Shown here piece after piece: positions 33,358-42,906 of a DNA stretch of 43,035 nt. The DNA is from an uncultured Rhodospirillales bacterium (GTDB taxonomy: Bacteria > Pseudomonadota > Alphaproteobacteria > Acetobacterales > Acetobacteraceae). Position 1 is the first letter of the stretch; every line of letters starts with the position of its first letter. Below the pieces are notes generated by a model that did no database searches, was not told the origin of the DNA, and saw only the letters and a program-made list of their open reading frames with translations. The DNA lies in the NCBI GenBank assembly GCA_903845065.1, contig CAIMWH010000171.1, forward strand, positions 1 to 43,035, written 5' to 3'. Both the position numbers and the translations under genes were made by a program.

Positions 33358-34145
33358 GCCGCCAACAACGCCCGCGTCGCCGCCGCCACGTCGTCCTGCC
33401 GCATCAAACTCTCCCCCACCAGAAACCGCCGCACCCCCACCGCCGCCAGCCGCACCAAATCCCCATGCACCCGCAGCCCGCTCTCCCCCACCACCACCCG
33501 ATCGCCCGGCACCAGCGGCGCCAGCGCCTCCGTCGTCGCAATATCGGTCTTCAACGTCTTGAGATTGCGGTTGTTTATCCCGATCAGCCGCGTCCGCAAC
33601 TTCAACGCCCGCGCCAGTTCGCCGCCATCATGCACCTCCGCCAGCACATCCATCCCCAGCGAAACCGCCACCCCCTCCAACTCCGCAGCCTCCGCGTCAC
33701 TCAGCGCGGCGAGGATCAGCAGCACGCAATCCGCCCCCATCGCCCGGCTCTCCACGATCTGCCAGGCCTCCAGCATGAAGTCCTTGCGGATCGCCGGCAT
33801 CGCCACCGCCCCCCGCGCCGCCGCCAAATCCTCCGCCCGCCCCTGGAAATGCGGCCCATCGGTCAACACCGACAAACACGTCGCCCCGCCCTCGCGATAC
33901 GCCACCGCAAGCGCCGCCGGATCAAACACCGGCCGGATCAGCCCACCCGACGGCGAAGCCTTCTTGATCTCCGCAATCAACCCAAACCGCCCCGCCGCGA
34001 CCGACGCATCCAACGCCGCCGCAAACCCCCGCGCCGGCTGCTGGTCGGCCGCCCGCCGCTCCATCTCGGCCAGCGACACCGTCGCCTTTCGCCGCGCCGT
34101 TTCCACCCTTGTATCCGCGCAAATCCTAGCCAGGGCGTCAGTCAT
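33354..34145 (-). CDS. trpC: indole-3-glycerol phosphate synthase TrpC
   Basis: A 263-residue TIM-barrel enzyme of tryptophan synthesis. Conserved segments are [16 protein letters not shown] near residue 52 with the catalytic lysines and glutamate, [24 protein letters not shown] near 110 (catalytic Lys), [14 protein letters not shown] near 180, [13 protein letters not shown] near 205 and FLVGESLMR near 235. ATG 34145 has GGAGG five bases upstream. In many alphaproteobacteria trpD precedes trpC; here an inverted repeat and an SDR gene do instead, so the trp operon is split. Confidence 0.95.
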   Translation of the reverse strand: MTDALARICADTRVETARRKATVSLAEMERRAADQQPARGFAAALDASVAAGRFGLIAEIKKASPSGGLIRPVFDPAALAVAYREGGATCLSVLTDGPHFQGRAEDLAAARGAVAMPAIRKDFMLEAWQIVESRAMGADCVLLILAALSDAEAAELEGVAVSLGMDVLAEVHDGGELARALKLRTRLIGINNRNLKTLKTDIATTEALAPLVPGDRVVVGESGLRVHGDLVRLAAVGVRRFLVGESLMRQDDVAAATRALLAA

Positions 34146-34160
34146 GGTGGCCTCCAGTCG

Positions 34161-34290
34161 AAGCAAGCGCTTCTTTTTGAAAAAAGAAGCAAAAACTTTT
34201 TATCCACTGGCTTCGCCCCTCCCCTGGGAGAGCGGCGAAGCCATCGGATAGACGTTTTTTGGTTCTTTTTTTCAAAAAAGAACCGCTGCC
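34161..34290. repeat. nested palindromic repeat, copy D
   Basis: A 130-bp full copy between the SDR gene and trpC. The left arm has AAGCAAGCGCTTC and the hairpin GCTTC..GAAGC; the right arm has the hairpin GGTTC..GAACC, a paired C-G to G-C change. The inner arms 34201-34217 (TATCCACTGGCTTCGCC) and 34234-34250 are complementary at 15 of 17 positions around a 16-base loop. Read from either side, the GC-rich inner stem is followed by T-rich sequence, as in a bidirectional terminator. Confidence 0.9.
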
Positions 34291-35046
34291 CTACCCCCGC
34301 GCCATATACCCCCCATCGCACGGTATCGCCGCCCCGGTGACGAAATCCGACGCCGGGCTCGCCAAAAACACCGCGATCCCCGCCAGGTCCTCGGGCTTGC
34401 CCCACCGCCCCGCCGAGGTCCGCGCCAGGATCATCTCGTTCAGCCCCACCACCTGCTCGCGCGCCGCCACCGTCAGCTCGGTATCGATCCATCCCGGCAG
34501 CACGCAGTTGCACTGAATGCCATCCTTCGCCCACGCCGCCGCCGTCGCCTTGGTGAACTGCATGATCGCCCCCTTGCTCGACGCGTAGGGCGCCGTGTGC
34601 GAGGCCGCGAACAGGCTCATCACCGAACCGATATTGATCACCTTGCCGCCGCCGGCCGCCACCATGTGCGGATACACCAGCTGGCTCATCAGGAACGCCG
34701 AGGTCATGTTGGTATCCATCACCCGGTGCCACTCCACCTCGGTGATATCCTGCGGCGCCTTGCGAATGGCGATCCCGGCATTGTTGATGAGGATGTCGAT
34801 CCGCCCCAGCCGCGCCGCCACCGCCTCCACCAGCGCCGCGCAATCGGCCTTCTTCGTCACATCGGCGGCGATGAAAATCGCGCCATGCCCCAGTTCCGCC
34901 GCCGCCTTGTCCCCCTTGGCCTGGTTCCGCCCGGACAGCACCACCTGCGCCCCCGCCTCCGCCAGACCCCGCGCCATGCCGAGGCCGATGCCCCCGTTGC
35001 CGCCGGTCACGATGGCAACCTTGCCGGTCAGATCGAACATTTTCAT
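34291..35046 (-). CDS. SDR family NAD(P)-dependent oxidoreductase
   Basis: A 251-residue classical short-chain dehydrogenase. The cofactor motif VAIVTGGNGGIGLG lies near residue 11 (TG-x3-GIG), NNAG near 88, the catalytic serine in INIGSVMSLF near 140 and the Tyr-x3-Lys pair in YASSKGAIMQFTKA near 154. The typical C-terminal PEDLAGIAVFLASPASDFVTGAAIPCDGGY closes the chain. Three nearby ATGs exist; 35046 is preferred because AGGGGA lies at normal spacing, while 35052 is too close to it. The substrate is not evident. It resembles gluconate 5-dehydrogenase-like or 3-oxoacyl reductase-like members, without certainty. Confidence 0.9.
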   Translation of the reverse strand: MKMFDLTGKVAIVTGGNGGIGLGMARGLAEAGAQVVLSGRNQAKGDKAAAELGHGAIFIAADVTKKADCAALVEAVAARLGRIDILINNAGIAIRKAPQDITEVEWHRVMDTNMTSAFLMSQLVYPHMVAAGGGKVINIGSVMSLFAASHTAPYASSKGAIMQFTKATAAAWAKDGIQCNCVLPGWIDTELTVAAREQVVGLNEMILARTSAGRWGKPEDLAGIAVFLASPASDFVTGAAIPCDGGYMARG

Positions 35047-35107
35047 CCGCATTCTCCCCTGGACTACGGCCCAGTGGGTAACACCACCCCCGCCAGGAAC
35101 CAAGCCG

Positions 35108-35896
35108 TCAGAACAGCAACCGCCCGCCCACCATCAGCAGCGTCACCGCCAGCACCGGCCGCAGCACCCGCTCGGGCAACCGCACCGACATCATGGTGCC
35201 AAGCACAATCCCCGGGATCGAACCGCTCAACAGCGCGATCAGCAACCCCCAGTCCACCGAGCCCACCATCCAGTGCCCCAGCCCGGCGATCAGCGTCAGC
35301 GGCACCGCATGCGCGATATCGGAGCCCACGATCTGCGGCAGCGGCAGATGGCGATACAGGATCACCAGCACCGTCATCCCGATCGCCCCCGCCCCCACCG
35401 ATGACACCGTGACCAGCACCCCCAGCACCGCCCCGGTCACCACCGTCACCACCGCCACCCGCGCCGGTGACATCTCCGTCGCCCGCCGCGCCGCCAACGC
35501 CAGGATGCGCCGCCGCGCCAGCAGCGCCAGCGCCGTCACCACCAGCGCCACCCCCAGCCCGAACGACAGCATCCGCGCGCTACCCGCCCCCAGCGTTTCG
35601 AAATGATTGATCACCACCAGCGTCAAAATCGTCGACGGCACGCTCCCCGCCGCCAGCAGCCCGGTCACGCGCCAGTTCACCGTGCCATGCAGCCCATGCG
35701 CCAGCGTGCCGACGCTCTTGGTCGCCGCCGCATACAGCAGGTCCGTCCCCACCGCGGTCGCCGGATGCACCCCGAACACCAGCACCAGCAGCGGCGTCAT
35801 CAACGAGCCGCCGCCCACCCCGGTCTGCCCCACCAGCAGCCCGACGACGAAGCCGGAGAGGGTGTAGAGCGGATCGATATCCGTGAGGAAGTGCAT
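35108..35896 (-). CDS. TauE/SafE family sulfite/organosulfonate exporter-like permease
   Basis: A 262-residue membrane protein with about eight hydrophobic segments. The first half has LYTLSGFVVGLLVGQTGVGGGSLMTPLLVLVFGVHPATAVGTDL near residue 10, the second half the repeat VVTGAVLGVLVTVSSVGAGAIGMTVLVILYRHLP near 155 and VGSDIAHAVPLTLIAGLGHW near 190; these paired repeats define the TauE/SafE family, which exports small sulfur-containing or carboxylic anions. ATG 35896 follows CGGAGA at five bases. It is divergent from the ATP-grasp gene. Confidence 0.9.
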   Translation of the reverse strand: MHFLTDIDPLYTLSGFVVGLLVGQTGVGGGSLMTPLLVLVFGVHPATAVGTDLLYAAATKSVGTLAHGLHGTVNWRVTGLLAAGSVPSTILTLVVINHFETLGAGSARMLSFGLGVALVVTALALLARRRILALAARRATEMSPARVAVVTVVTGAVLGVLVTVSSVGAGAIGMTVLVILYRHLPLPQIVGSDIAHAVPLTLIAGLGHWMVGSVDWGLLIALLSGSIPGIVLGTMMSVRLPERVLRPVLAVTLLMVGGRLLF

Positions 35897-36100
35897 CGAG
35901 TTCTCCGGGTAAAACGCCTTATATCGCAGTGCCGCGGTTGTGCGGTGCAAAACTCCGTGAAAGTGTTGTACAAGACGGCAGAATTAACTTCTTGCCCCCG
36001 TCTCGCATCTTGCGGGAGGATCGAAACGGATCACGTCAAGCTCCGTCGCCGCATCCCGCCCGTCGCGCTTCAGGCCCGCCCCAGGAACCCCATCCCCCGC

Positions 36101-37335
36101 ATGCGACCACGCATCCTCCTCGTCGCCATGGCCGACTGGTTCGGGCCCACCCGGCTGCCCCGCGCCCTCAAAATGGCGGGCTTCGAGGTCGGCATGCTCG
36201 CCGACCCCAACGGCCTGCTCGCCCAGTCCCGCCACATCGACTACCGCTACAGCCTCGATGCGGAGAACGTCCGCCTCGGCGTGATCTGGCCGGTGATCCG
36301 CGCCATCATGGAATACGGCCCCCGCCTGGTCGTCCCGTGCGACGAAGCCGCCGTCCACCTGCTGCAAAACCTCGTGCTGGCCTGGATGGCGCGCGCGGCC
36401 CCGGCGGCCAGTTTCGCGTCGGCCTGCCGCCCATCGTGCGCGAAATCCTGCTCCGCTCACTCGGCGAGGCCCGCACCTTCCCGGTCCGCTCCAGCCGCCC
36501 CCTTGCGCGCCGCATGGCCGCCCAACTCGGCATCGCCGCCCCGCCCAGCGCCCCCGTGCCCTACCTCCAGGCCGCCGAAACCTTCGCGCGCGATCACGGC
36601 TGGCCCGTGGTGCTCACCCGCGAAGGCCGCACCGGCGGCGATCGCGTCCGCGTCTGTGTCGATTCAACCGATCTGCGCGCCGCCTACGCCGCCCTCACCC
36701 AGGAGGACGAAACCCCGCGCAACGCCAAATGGGCCCTGCGCTACGCCTTCTGGTCGCTGATGACCGGCTTTCATTTGACCGGCGATCTCACCCGCCCCCT
36801 GCAGGACGGCGCCCTGCTCGCCATCGAGGCCATGGCCCCCGGCCGCCCCGCCACCTACACCGCCGTCTCGTATGACGGCCGCTGGCTCGGCGGCATCGCC
36901 GCGGTCGCCGAACGCGTCCACCCCCCCGGCAGCGGCGCCAGCAGCGCGGTGCGCCTGCTGCACGATCCCGCGATGACCGATGCCGCGCGCAAACTCGTCG
37001 GCCGCCTCGGCTTCACCGGCTTCTCCGGGCTCGATTTCATGCGCGATGAAGCCTCGGGCCAACTCTGGTTCCTCAAGTTCAACGCCCGCCCCACGCCGCT
37101 GTCCCATCTCGGCCGCCTCGCCGGCGGAGACCTCTGCACTGCCCTGATGGCCGCCGTCACCAACGCCTTCCCGGTCCAGCCCCGCGCCTTCCACGAAACC
37201 ACCGTCGCCCTCTTCCCGCAGGACTGGGCACGCGATCCTGACGCCACCGATCGCGGCATGGAACACCTGGACATGCCGGAGGATGACGAACGCCTCCTCG
37301 CCACCATGCAGGCCCAGCTTCCCCGCCGAGCCTGA
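36101..37335 (+). pseudogene. ATP-grasp domain protein interrupted by a frameshift
   Basis: The reading frame from ATG 36101 gives a well-formed N-terminus (MRPRILLVAMADWFGPTRLP, LVVPCDEAAVHLL), then collapses after LVLAWMAR. From about 36394 the continuation is in the next frame (RGPGGQFRVGLPPIVREILL) and runs to a stop at 37335, with ATP-grasp features GWPVVLTREGRTGGDRVRVCV near the middle and FSGLDFMRDEASGQLWFLKFNARP near the end. Rejoined, it would be about 411 residues. The break falls in GCGCGCGCGG at about 36389-36398 and needs one lost base or two gained. It could be a true pseudogene, a phase-variable tract or a sequencing error. Function unknown; ATP-grasp enzymes ligate carboxylates to amines or thiols. 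Confidence 0.8.
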
Positions 37336-37338
37336 TCT

Positions 37339-38634
37339 CTACCCCTCCGCCAACGCCTCCCGGCTCGCCCGCACCCGCTCCACCCGCCGCCCGTCCATGC
37401 CCACCACCTCGAACAGCCAGCCCCCGAACACGATGCGATCCCCCGCATGCGGCACCCGGCGCAGCAGCGCCAGGATCAGCCCGGCCAGCGTGTGATAGCT
37501 CCCCTCGGCCGGCAGGTCGGGCAGATCGAGCCGCGCCTTCAACTCATCCACCGGCATCGCCCCATCCAGCATCAACTCGCCATCCACCGGCGGCTCCGCC
37601 CCCGGCGCCGCCTCGGGCGGATCGGGATCGCCCACGATCGCCTGCAACACGTCCGCCGCCGTCACCAGCCCCTCGAAACTGCCGTACTCGTCAAGCACCA
37701 CCGCCATCCCGCGCGGATCGGCCTTCAGCCGCTCCAGCGCATCGAGCGCCGTCACCGTATCGGGGATCACCATCGGCTGACGCAAAGCCGCCGCGATGGA
37801 CAACTCCTTGCCGTCCAATATCCGGTCCAGGATGTCCTTCGCCTGCACCACCCCCACCACATTGTCGATCCGCCCGTCGCACACCACGAAGCGCGAATGC
37901 GGCGCCGATTTCAGCGCCAGAATGATGTCCTTGGGCGAATCGGTGCGGTCGATCCAGGCGATATCCGTCCGCGGCGTCATGATCGCCCGCACCGGTTTGT
38001 CCGCCAGCCGCAGCACCCGCTCGATCATGTCCCGCTCGCCCGACTCCAGCACCCCGGTTTCCTCGCCCTCCACCAGCAGCGCCTTCAACTCCTCTTCCGT
38101 CACCGTCTGCGGCGGCGCCCGATGCGCGCCGAGCAGATACAGCACCGCCGCCGAGGACGTGCTGAGCACCCACACCACCGGCATCGCCGCCTTCGCCAGG
38201 ATCGCCAGCAACGGCGCCGCCACCGCCGCCACCCGCTCCGGCTGCCGCAACGCCAACTGCTTGGGCACCAGCTCGCCCAGCACCATGGTGAAATAGGTGA
38301 TCAGCACCACCACCACCGCCAGCGACAGCGAAACCGCCAGGTTGCCCACCCCCGGAATACGCTCGATCAACGGCGCCAGCCCCGCCGCCAGATGCGCGCC
38401 GCCGAACACGCCCGACAGGATCCCCACCAGCGTGATCCCCACCTGCGCCGTCGGCAGAAACCGCTGCGGATCGTCCGCCATCTGCCGCGCCAGCGCCGCC
38501 CCCTTCACCCCCTTGCGCTCCAGCACCGCGAGGCGCGCCCGGTTGGACGAAATCAGCGACAACTCGCCCAGCGCTAGCAACCCATTCAGCACGATCAGCA
38601 GGAAAACAGTGATGATATCGATTGCGATATCCAT
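37339..38634 (-). CDS. hemolysin-like CNNM/CorC family protein with CBS domains
   Basis: A 431-residue membrane protein. The N-terminal DUF21/CNNM domain (residues 1-190) has membrane helices including IITVFLLIVLNGLLALGELS and VVVVLITYFTMVLGELVPKQLALR. Two CBS domains follow (IMTPRTDIAWIDRTDSPKDI near 210 and QPMVIPDTVTALDALERLK near 285), then a C-terminal CorC/HlyC transporter-associated domain with GSYHTLAGLILALLRRVP near 375. These proteins are linked to magnesium or cobalt efflux; the hemolysin label is historical. ATG 38634 begins the first helix; a longer in-frame reading has no support. It ends three bases from the ATP-grasp stop, facing it. Confidence 0.9.
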   Translation of the reverse strand: MDIAIDIITVFLLIVLNGLLALGELSLISSNRARLAVLERKGVKGAALARQMADDPQRFLPTAQVGITLVGILSGVFGGAHLAAGLAPLIERIPGVGNLAVSLSLAVVVVLITYFTMVLGELVPKQLALRQPERVAAVAAPLLAILAKAAMPVVWVLSTSSAAVLYLLGAHRAPPQTVTEEELKALLVEGEETGVLESGERDMIERVLRLADKPVRAIMTPRTDIAWIDRTDSPKDIILALKSAPHSRFVVCDGRIDNVVGVVQAKDILDRILDGKELSIAAALRQPMVIPDTVTALDALERLKADPRGMAVVLDEYGSFEGLVTAADVLQAIVGDPDPPEAAPGAEPPVDGELMLDGAMPVDELKARLDLPDLPAEGSYHTLAGLILALLRRVPHAGDRIVFGGWLFEVVGMDGRRVERVRASREALAEG

Positions 38635-38723
38635 GCGGCTCAGCCCATCCAGTCCGTTCGGCGCCCAGCATACCGTGCCGCGGCGAAAATAGCTTCGCCT
38701 CCCCGAATGGATTATGCACGCGC

Positions 38724-39206
38724 ATGCCCCTTCTGCCGCCCCTCGCCATCCTGCTCGGTCTCCTCGGCCTGCTCCCCTTCCTCGGCTGTGCCGCCGGCGC
38801 AATACTGCTGCCGCCCGAAAAGGCCGCCGGCTACCTTGCCGCCCTCATCGCCTACGCCGCGGTGATCCTCGGCTTCCTCGGCGCCGTCCACTGGGGGTTC
38901 GCCCTGGTGCTCAACCCCGACAAGGTGCCCCGCCGCCTCATCGCCAACCGCCTCCTCGGCGGCACCCTCCCCGCCCTCATCGCTTGGTGCGCCCTGCTGC
39001 TCGTCCCCGCCACCGGCCCCACCAGCGCCCTCGGCCTGCTCATCCTCGGCTTCGCCGCCACCCTGGCCGCCGAACACCGCGCCTGGAAGCGTGGCGGCAT
39101 GCCCAACGGCTACATGCGGTTGCGGTGGACCCTCAGCACTATCGTCATCCTCACCCTGACCGTGACTACAATCGTACGAATAATGGGATTAAGGATCATT
39201 ATTTAA
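38724..39206 (+). CDS. DUF3429 domain-containing membrane protein
   Basis: A 160-residue protein with about five hydrophobic helices (LAILLGLLGLLPFLGCAAGA, YLAALIAYAAVILGFLGAVHWG, ALIAWCALLLVP, ALGLLILGFAATLAAEH and STIVILTLTVTTIVRIMG). The conserved LGFLGAVHWG and YMRLRWTLS match the DUF3429 family, whose function is not known. It is divergent from the CNNM gene across an 89-base gap. ATG 38724 starts directly with the first helix; no strong ribosome site is seen. Confidence 0.82.
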   Translation: MPLLPPLAILLGLLGLLPFLGCAAGAILLPPEKAAGYLAALIAYAAVILGFLGAVHWGFALVLNPDKVPRRLIANRLLGGTLPALIAWCALLLVPATGPTSALGLLILGFAATLAAEHRAWKRGGMPNGYMRLRWTLSTIVILTLTVTTIVRIMGLRIII

Positions 39207-39272
39207 ATTTTTCCCTGGAATTTTACCCTCGTTCATGGTTTGATAAGGAATACCAGCACGACGAGGTCTCCC

Positions 39273-39590
39273 ATGTCCGCCCAGCCGCAGCACAGCGCTG
39301 AAATCCTCCCCTTCCCCACCCGCTCCCCCACCGCCACGGCCACCCAGGCGCCGTCGGAAAACCCCACCCAGCGCCTCCAATCCGCCCTCGCCGCCCTCGA
39401 TGCCGCCGTCCTCAAGCAGCGCGCCGCCGTCACCACCTGGCAGGCCGCCATCGGCGATCTCCGCACCACCATGTCCGGCCTCGGCACCTCGCTGCACACC
39501 TACCGCGGCGCCATCGGCACCCTCGGCGATCGCGTCGAATGCCTTGGTGACGTCGCCCGCCGCATCCAGGCCGAGACGCACAAACTCTGA
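39273..39590 (+). CDS. small hypothetical protein with predicted coiled coil
   Basis: A 105-residue protein not recognised. The first 40 residues are polar and rich in Pro, Thr and Ser and look disordered (EILPFPTRSPTATATQAPSE). Residues 42-105 form heptad-like helices (RLQSALAALDAAVLKQRAA, then TYRGAIGTLGDRVECLGDVARRIQ), similar in outline to methyl-accepting or phasin-like coiled coils but without a family match. GAGG lies about six bases before ATG 39273, which supports this start. The upstream 39200-39255 stretch is notably AT-rich for this genome and may hold the promoter. Confidence 0.7.
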   Translation: MSAQPQHSAEILPFPTRSPTATATQAPSENPTQRLQSALAALDAAVLKQRAAVTTWQAAIGDLRTTMSGLGTSLHTYRGAIGTLGDRVECLGDVARRIQAETHKL

Positions 39591-39680
39591 TACCTGCCCC
39601 AAACGACAGCGGGGCTGCCCAACCCCCGCGATCATGCTCTAACCATCCCCAGGCAACGACAATCGGGGGCGGCTGACGCG

Positions 39681-40589
39681 ATGCTAGAGCTTTGGGTGCC
39701 CATTACCGCCTCGGCGGCCCTGTTCCAGACCTGGCGCACCGCTCTACAGCAAAAGCTGCGCGGCGTGCTCTCGGTCAACGCCGCCGGCTTCGTGCGCTAC
39801 CTCTATGCCCTGCCCACCGGCCTCGCCATGCTCTGGCTCTACGGCACACTCTCGGGCCACACCCTGCCGGCACCGCCGCTGATCTTCTTCCTGTGGTGCG
39901 CCATCGGCGGCCTGCTGCAGATCTTCGGCACCTCGCTGCTCATCATGGCCTTCGGCTTCCGCAGCTTCGCCGTCGGCACCGCCTACGCCAAAACCGAAGC
40001 CGTCCAGGGCGCCATCGCCGCCTGGATCGTGCTCGGCGAGGCGATCTCCCCCCTCGCCGCCGGCGGCATCGGCCTCGGCGTGGTCGGCGTCCTCGTCCTC
40101 TCCCTCGCCGGCCGCGGCCTCAGCCGCCACGAACTCGTCGCCGCCACCTTCCAGCCCGCCGCCCTGTGCGGCCTCGGCGCCGGCTTCATCTTCGCGTTCA
40201 CTACCATCTTCATCAAAACCGCCAATTTCTCCATCGGCGGGCATGACCTCATCCACCAAGCTCTGCTCACCCTGGTGGTCACCAACGTCCTGCAAACCCT
40301 CATGCAAGGCAGTTGGCTCGCCTGGCGCGAACCCAACCAGTTCAAGCGCGCCTTCTCCACCTGGCGCCACTCGGCCTGGGTCGGCACCCTCTCCGCCTGC
40401 GGCTCGGCCTGCTGGTTCAGCGCCTTCGCCATGGCCCCCGTCGCCCTCGTCCGCTCCGTCGGCCAGATCGAAATGGTCTTCACCGTCCTGTTCAGCCGCT
40501 TCTACCTGAAGGAACGCATGAAGCCCGGGGACTACGTCGGCCTCGCCCTCGTGATGTCCGGCGTCGTCCTCGTCCTCATCGGCCGCTAG
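39681..40589 (+). CDS. DMT (EamA-like) family transporter
   Basis: A 302-residue inner-membrane protein with about ten hydrophobic segments arranged as two five-helix repeats, as in the drug/metabolite transporter superfamily. Landmarks are GGLLQIFGTSLLIMAFGFRSFAVGTAYAKTEAVQGAIAAWIVLGEAIS in the first repeat and APVALVRSVGQIEMVFTVLFSRFYLKERMKPGDYVGLALVMSGVVLVLIGR at the end, where E-x-M/L-x2-GD is typical of EamA exporters. Substrate unknown. Its stop shares CTAG with the convergent DUF1223 gene. Confidence 0.87.
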   Translation: MLELWVPITASAALFQTWRTALQQKLRGVLSVNAAGFVRYLYALPTGLAMLWLYGTLSGHTLPAPPLIFFLWCAIGGLLQIFGTSLLIMAFGFRSFAVGTAYAKTEAVQGAIAAWIVLGEAISPLAAGGIGLGVVGVLVLSLAGRGLSRHELVAATFQPAALCGLGAGFIFAFTTIFIKTANFSIGGHDLIHQALLTLVVTNVLQTLMQGSWLAWREPNQFKRAFSTWRHSAWVGTLSACGSACWFSAFAMAPVALVRSVGQIEMVFTVLFSRFYLKERMKPGDYVGLALVMSGVVLVLIGR

Positions 40590-41281
40590 CTCCCCGCCCC
40601 CGCCACCCGCGCCGCCCCCAAAATCCGCCCGTCCCGTCCCTGCACCAGCACCGCCAGCGCCGCCCCCACCGGCGCCGTCACATGCAACCGGGCCGAAACC
40701 CCGCGCCATTCGCCCGCCACCATCAACCCGCGCACGATATTGGCCTCCACCAGCGTCTCCCCGGCATTCTCCCCACGCCCCACCTTGGTGACGTGCTCCG
40801 GATCATACCCCACCACCAGCACCCGCCCCGCGCCGGCCCCATCGCCCAGCGAAACCGCCACCCCGCCGGCATCGCGCACCGCCGAAACCGCCACCACCAC
40901 CGGCCGCGCCGCCGCCGCCCGGATCGCCCGCTCCAGCCCCGGCGCGTCCGACCCCACCACATCCTGCACCCCATCCACCACTGCCTGCGGCGTATAGATC
41001 CCGCCGATCGACGACAGCCGCTCGTACCCCCGCTGCCGCTCCGTCGCCCCATCGAACGAATACGGGTCCACCCAGCCCAGCCGGTTCCAGTACGTCACAT
41101 GGAACGCCAGCGGCAGCACATCTGCCCGCCCCTGCGCCAGCCCCCGCAACAGCCGATCCGCCGGCGGACACGACGAACACCCCTGCGAGGTGAACAACTC
41201 CACCACCACCGGCCGCGGGGCCTCGGCCCACGCCACCAACGGCAACCCGGCAAACACTGCGGCAATCAGCGCACGATACAT
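40586..41281 (-). CDS. DUF1223 domain-containing exported protein
   Basis: A 231-residue protein with a signal peptide (YRALIAAVFAGLPLVAWAEA) and the DUF1223 hallmark VVVELFTSQGCSSCPPADRLL near residue 32, a thioredoxin-like CSSC motif. Further conserved pieces are HVTYWNRLGWVDPY and GGIYTPQAVVDG. The family is thought to have a periplasmic thioredoxin-like fold; the function is not established. ATG 41281 has a strong GGAGG at six bases, so it is favoured over ATG 41299. It is divergent from the binding-protein gene at 41398. Confidence 0.88.
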   Translation of the reverse strand: MYRALIAAVFAGLPLVAWAEAPRPVVVELFTSQGCSSCPPADRLLRGLAQGRADVLPLAFHVTYWNRLGWVDPYSFDGATERQRGYERLSSIGGIYTPQAVVDGVQDVVGSDAPGLERAIRAAAARPVVVAVSAVRDAGGVAVSLGDGAGAGRVLVVGYDPEHVTKVGRGENAGETLVEANIVRGLMVAGEWRGVSARLHVTAPVGAALAVLVQGRDGRILGAARVAGAGS

Positions 41282-41397
41282 GGCAACCTCCGAATTCACT
41301 GTCCGGCAGACCCCACACCCCGCCCCACGTTACACCCACCGCTAGCCACGCCCGAAATCCCCGCCTAGCATCCATGCCACCAACGGGGAGAATGACC

Positions 41398-42900
41398 ATG
41401 CGCAAATGGCAAAGCCTGCTTCTGGGACTCGGCCTGCTCGCCCTCGCCACGCCCCTGCAACCCGCATCCGCCGCCGGCACCCTGCGCATCGGCACCCAGG
41501 AAGACCCCGACCGGCTTGACCCCGCCCTCGGCGGCACCCTCGGCGGCCGCTTCGTCTTCACCGCCATGTGCGACAAACTCTGGGACCTCACCCCCCAGCT
41601 CACCTTCTCCCCCCAACTCGCCACCAAATGGGAATGGTCCGCCGACGGCCGCGCCCTCACCATCACGCTGCGCGATGACGTGACGTTCCATGACGGCGAG
41701 AAGATGACCGCCGAAGCCGTCGCCTGGAACCTCGAACGCTACCGCACCGCGCCCGACAGTGTCCGCAAAGGCGAACTCAAACCCGTCGCCGGGGTGGACG
41801 TGGTAGACCCCCACACCGTCCGCATCCGCCTCGCCCAGCCCTACGCCCCCCTCCTCGCCGTCCTGTCCGATCGCGCCGGCATGATGGTCTCCCCCAAGGC
41901 GGTCGAAAAAGCCGGCAAGGACTTCTTCACCGCCCCGGTCTGCTCCGGCCCCTACAAATTCACCGAGCGCGTCGCCCAGGACCACATCACGCTCGATCGC
42001 TTCACCGGCTACCGCGACCAGGCCGCCCTGCACTTCGATCGCGTCATCATCCGCCCCACCCCCAACTCCACCGTCCGCCTGGTCAACCTCCAATCCGGCC
42101 AGCTCGACATCATCCAGGACCTCGCCCCCACCGACGCCGGCAAGGTCCGCGCCGATCCCAAGCTGAAACTCACCACCCAGACCGGTCTCGCCTACGCCGC
42201 CCTCTACTTCAACCTCAAGGGCGACACCCCCTTCGCCAAGGACAAGCGCGTCCGCGCCGCCCTCGAAGCCGCCATCGACCGCAATGTCATCAACCAGGTC
42301 GTCATGGACGGCCTCTTCACCCCCAACAACCAGACCGAGGGCCCCACCAGCCCCTACAACAACCACGCCATCCCCATCCCCGCCCGTGACATCGCCCGCG
42401 CCAAGGCCCTCCTCAAGGAAGCCGGCGTCGAAAATCCCGTCCTCGAACTGCGCATGCAGAACGCGCCCCGTGACCAGCAGGTCGGCGAAGTCATCCAGTC
42501 CATGGCCGCCGAAGCCGGCATCACCGTCAAAGTCATGCCCGGCGAAGCCAACGCCAACATCGAAGCCATGAACCGCGGGGAATTCATGGCCCACATCAAC
42601 AACTGGTCCGGCCGCGCCGACCCGGACACCAACATCTCCATCTTCCTGGCCTGCGACAGCTTCCAGAACTGGGGCAAATACTGCCCGCCCAACTTCAACG
42701 CCGCCCTCGAAAGCGGCCGCGCCGAAACCAACCCGGCCAAACGCGCCGCCATCTACCAGCAGGTCACCTCGATCTACACCGAGGATCGCCCGATGCTCGT
42801 TCTCTACAACGTCACCTGGCTCTTCGCCCACAGCGCGGCCCTCAAGGGATTCGTCCCGGTGCCGGATGGGCTCATTCGGGTGCAGGGGCTGAGCGAGTAG
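41398..42900 (+). CDS. ABC transporter substrate-binding protein, family 5 (peptide/nickel type)
   Basis: A 500-residue periplasmic binding protein of the OppA/DppA family. A signal peptide (RKWQSLLLGLGLLALATPL, cleavage near ASAA) precedes TLRIGTQEDPDRLDPALGG, and the family signature LATKWEWSADGRALTITLRDDVTFHDGEKMTAEAVAWNLER follows near residue 78. The C-terminal half has NNHAIPIPARDIARAKALLKEAGV and YQQVTSIYTEDRPMLVLYN. ATG 41398 sits seven bases after GGGGAG; ATG 41392 is too close to it. No permease or ATPase is adjacent, so it may serve the transporter core at 8084-11746, which lacks a binding protein, or genes beyond the window. Confidence 0.92.
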   Translation: MRKWQSLLLGLGLLALATPLQPASAAGTLRIGTQEDPDRLDPALGGTLGGRFVFTAMCDKLWDLTPQLTFSPQLATKWEWSADGRALTITLRDDVTFHDGEKMTAEAVAWNLERYRTAPDSVRKGELKPVAGVDVVDPHTVRIRLAQPYAPLLAVLSDRAGMMVSPKAVEKAGKDFFTAPVCSGPYKFTERVAQDHITLDRFTGYRDQAALHFDRVIIRPTPNSTVRLVNLQSGQLDIIQDLAPTDAGKVRADPKLKLTTQTGLAYAALYFNLKGDTPFAKDKRVRAALEAAIDRNVINQVVMDGLFTPNNQTEGPTSPYNNHAIPIPARDIARAKALLKEAGVENPVLELRMQNAPRDQQVGEVIQSMAAEAGITVKVMPGEANANIEAMNRGEFMAHINNWSGRADPDTNISIFLACDSFQNWGKYCPPNFNAALESGRAETNPAKRAAIYQQVTSIYTEDRPMLVLYNVTWLFAHSAALKGFVPVPDGLIRVQGLSE

Positions 42901-42906
42901 GGCGCA

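Noticed and set aside
38641-38700. A small perfect hairpin GGCGAA-N6-TTCGCC (38682-38699) between the CNNM and DUF3429 genes.
   Set aside because: Only six base pairs and no T run; such short palindromes are expected by chance in this GC-rich sequence.
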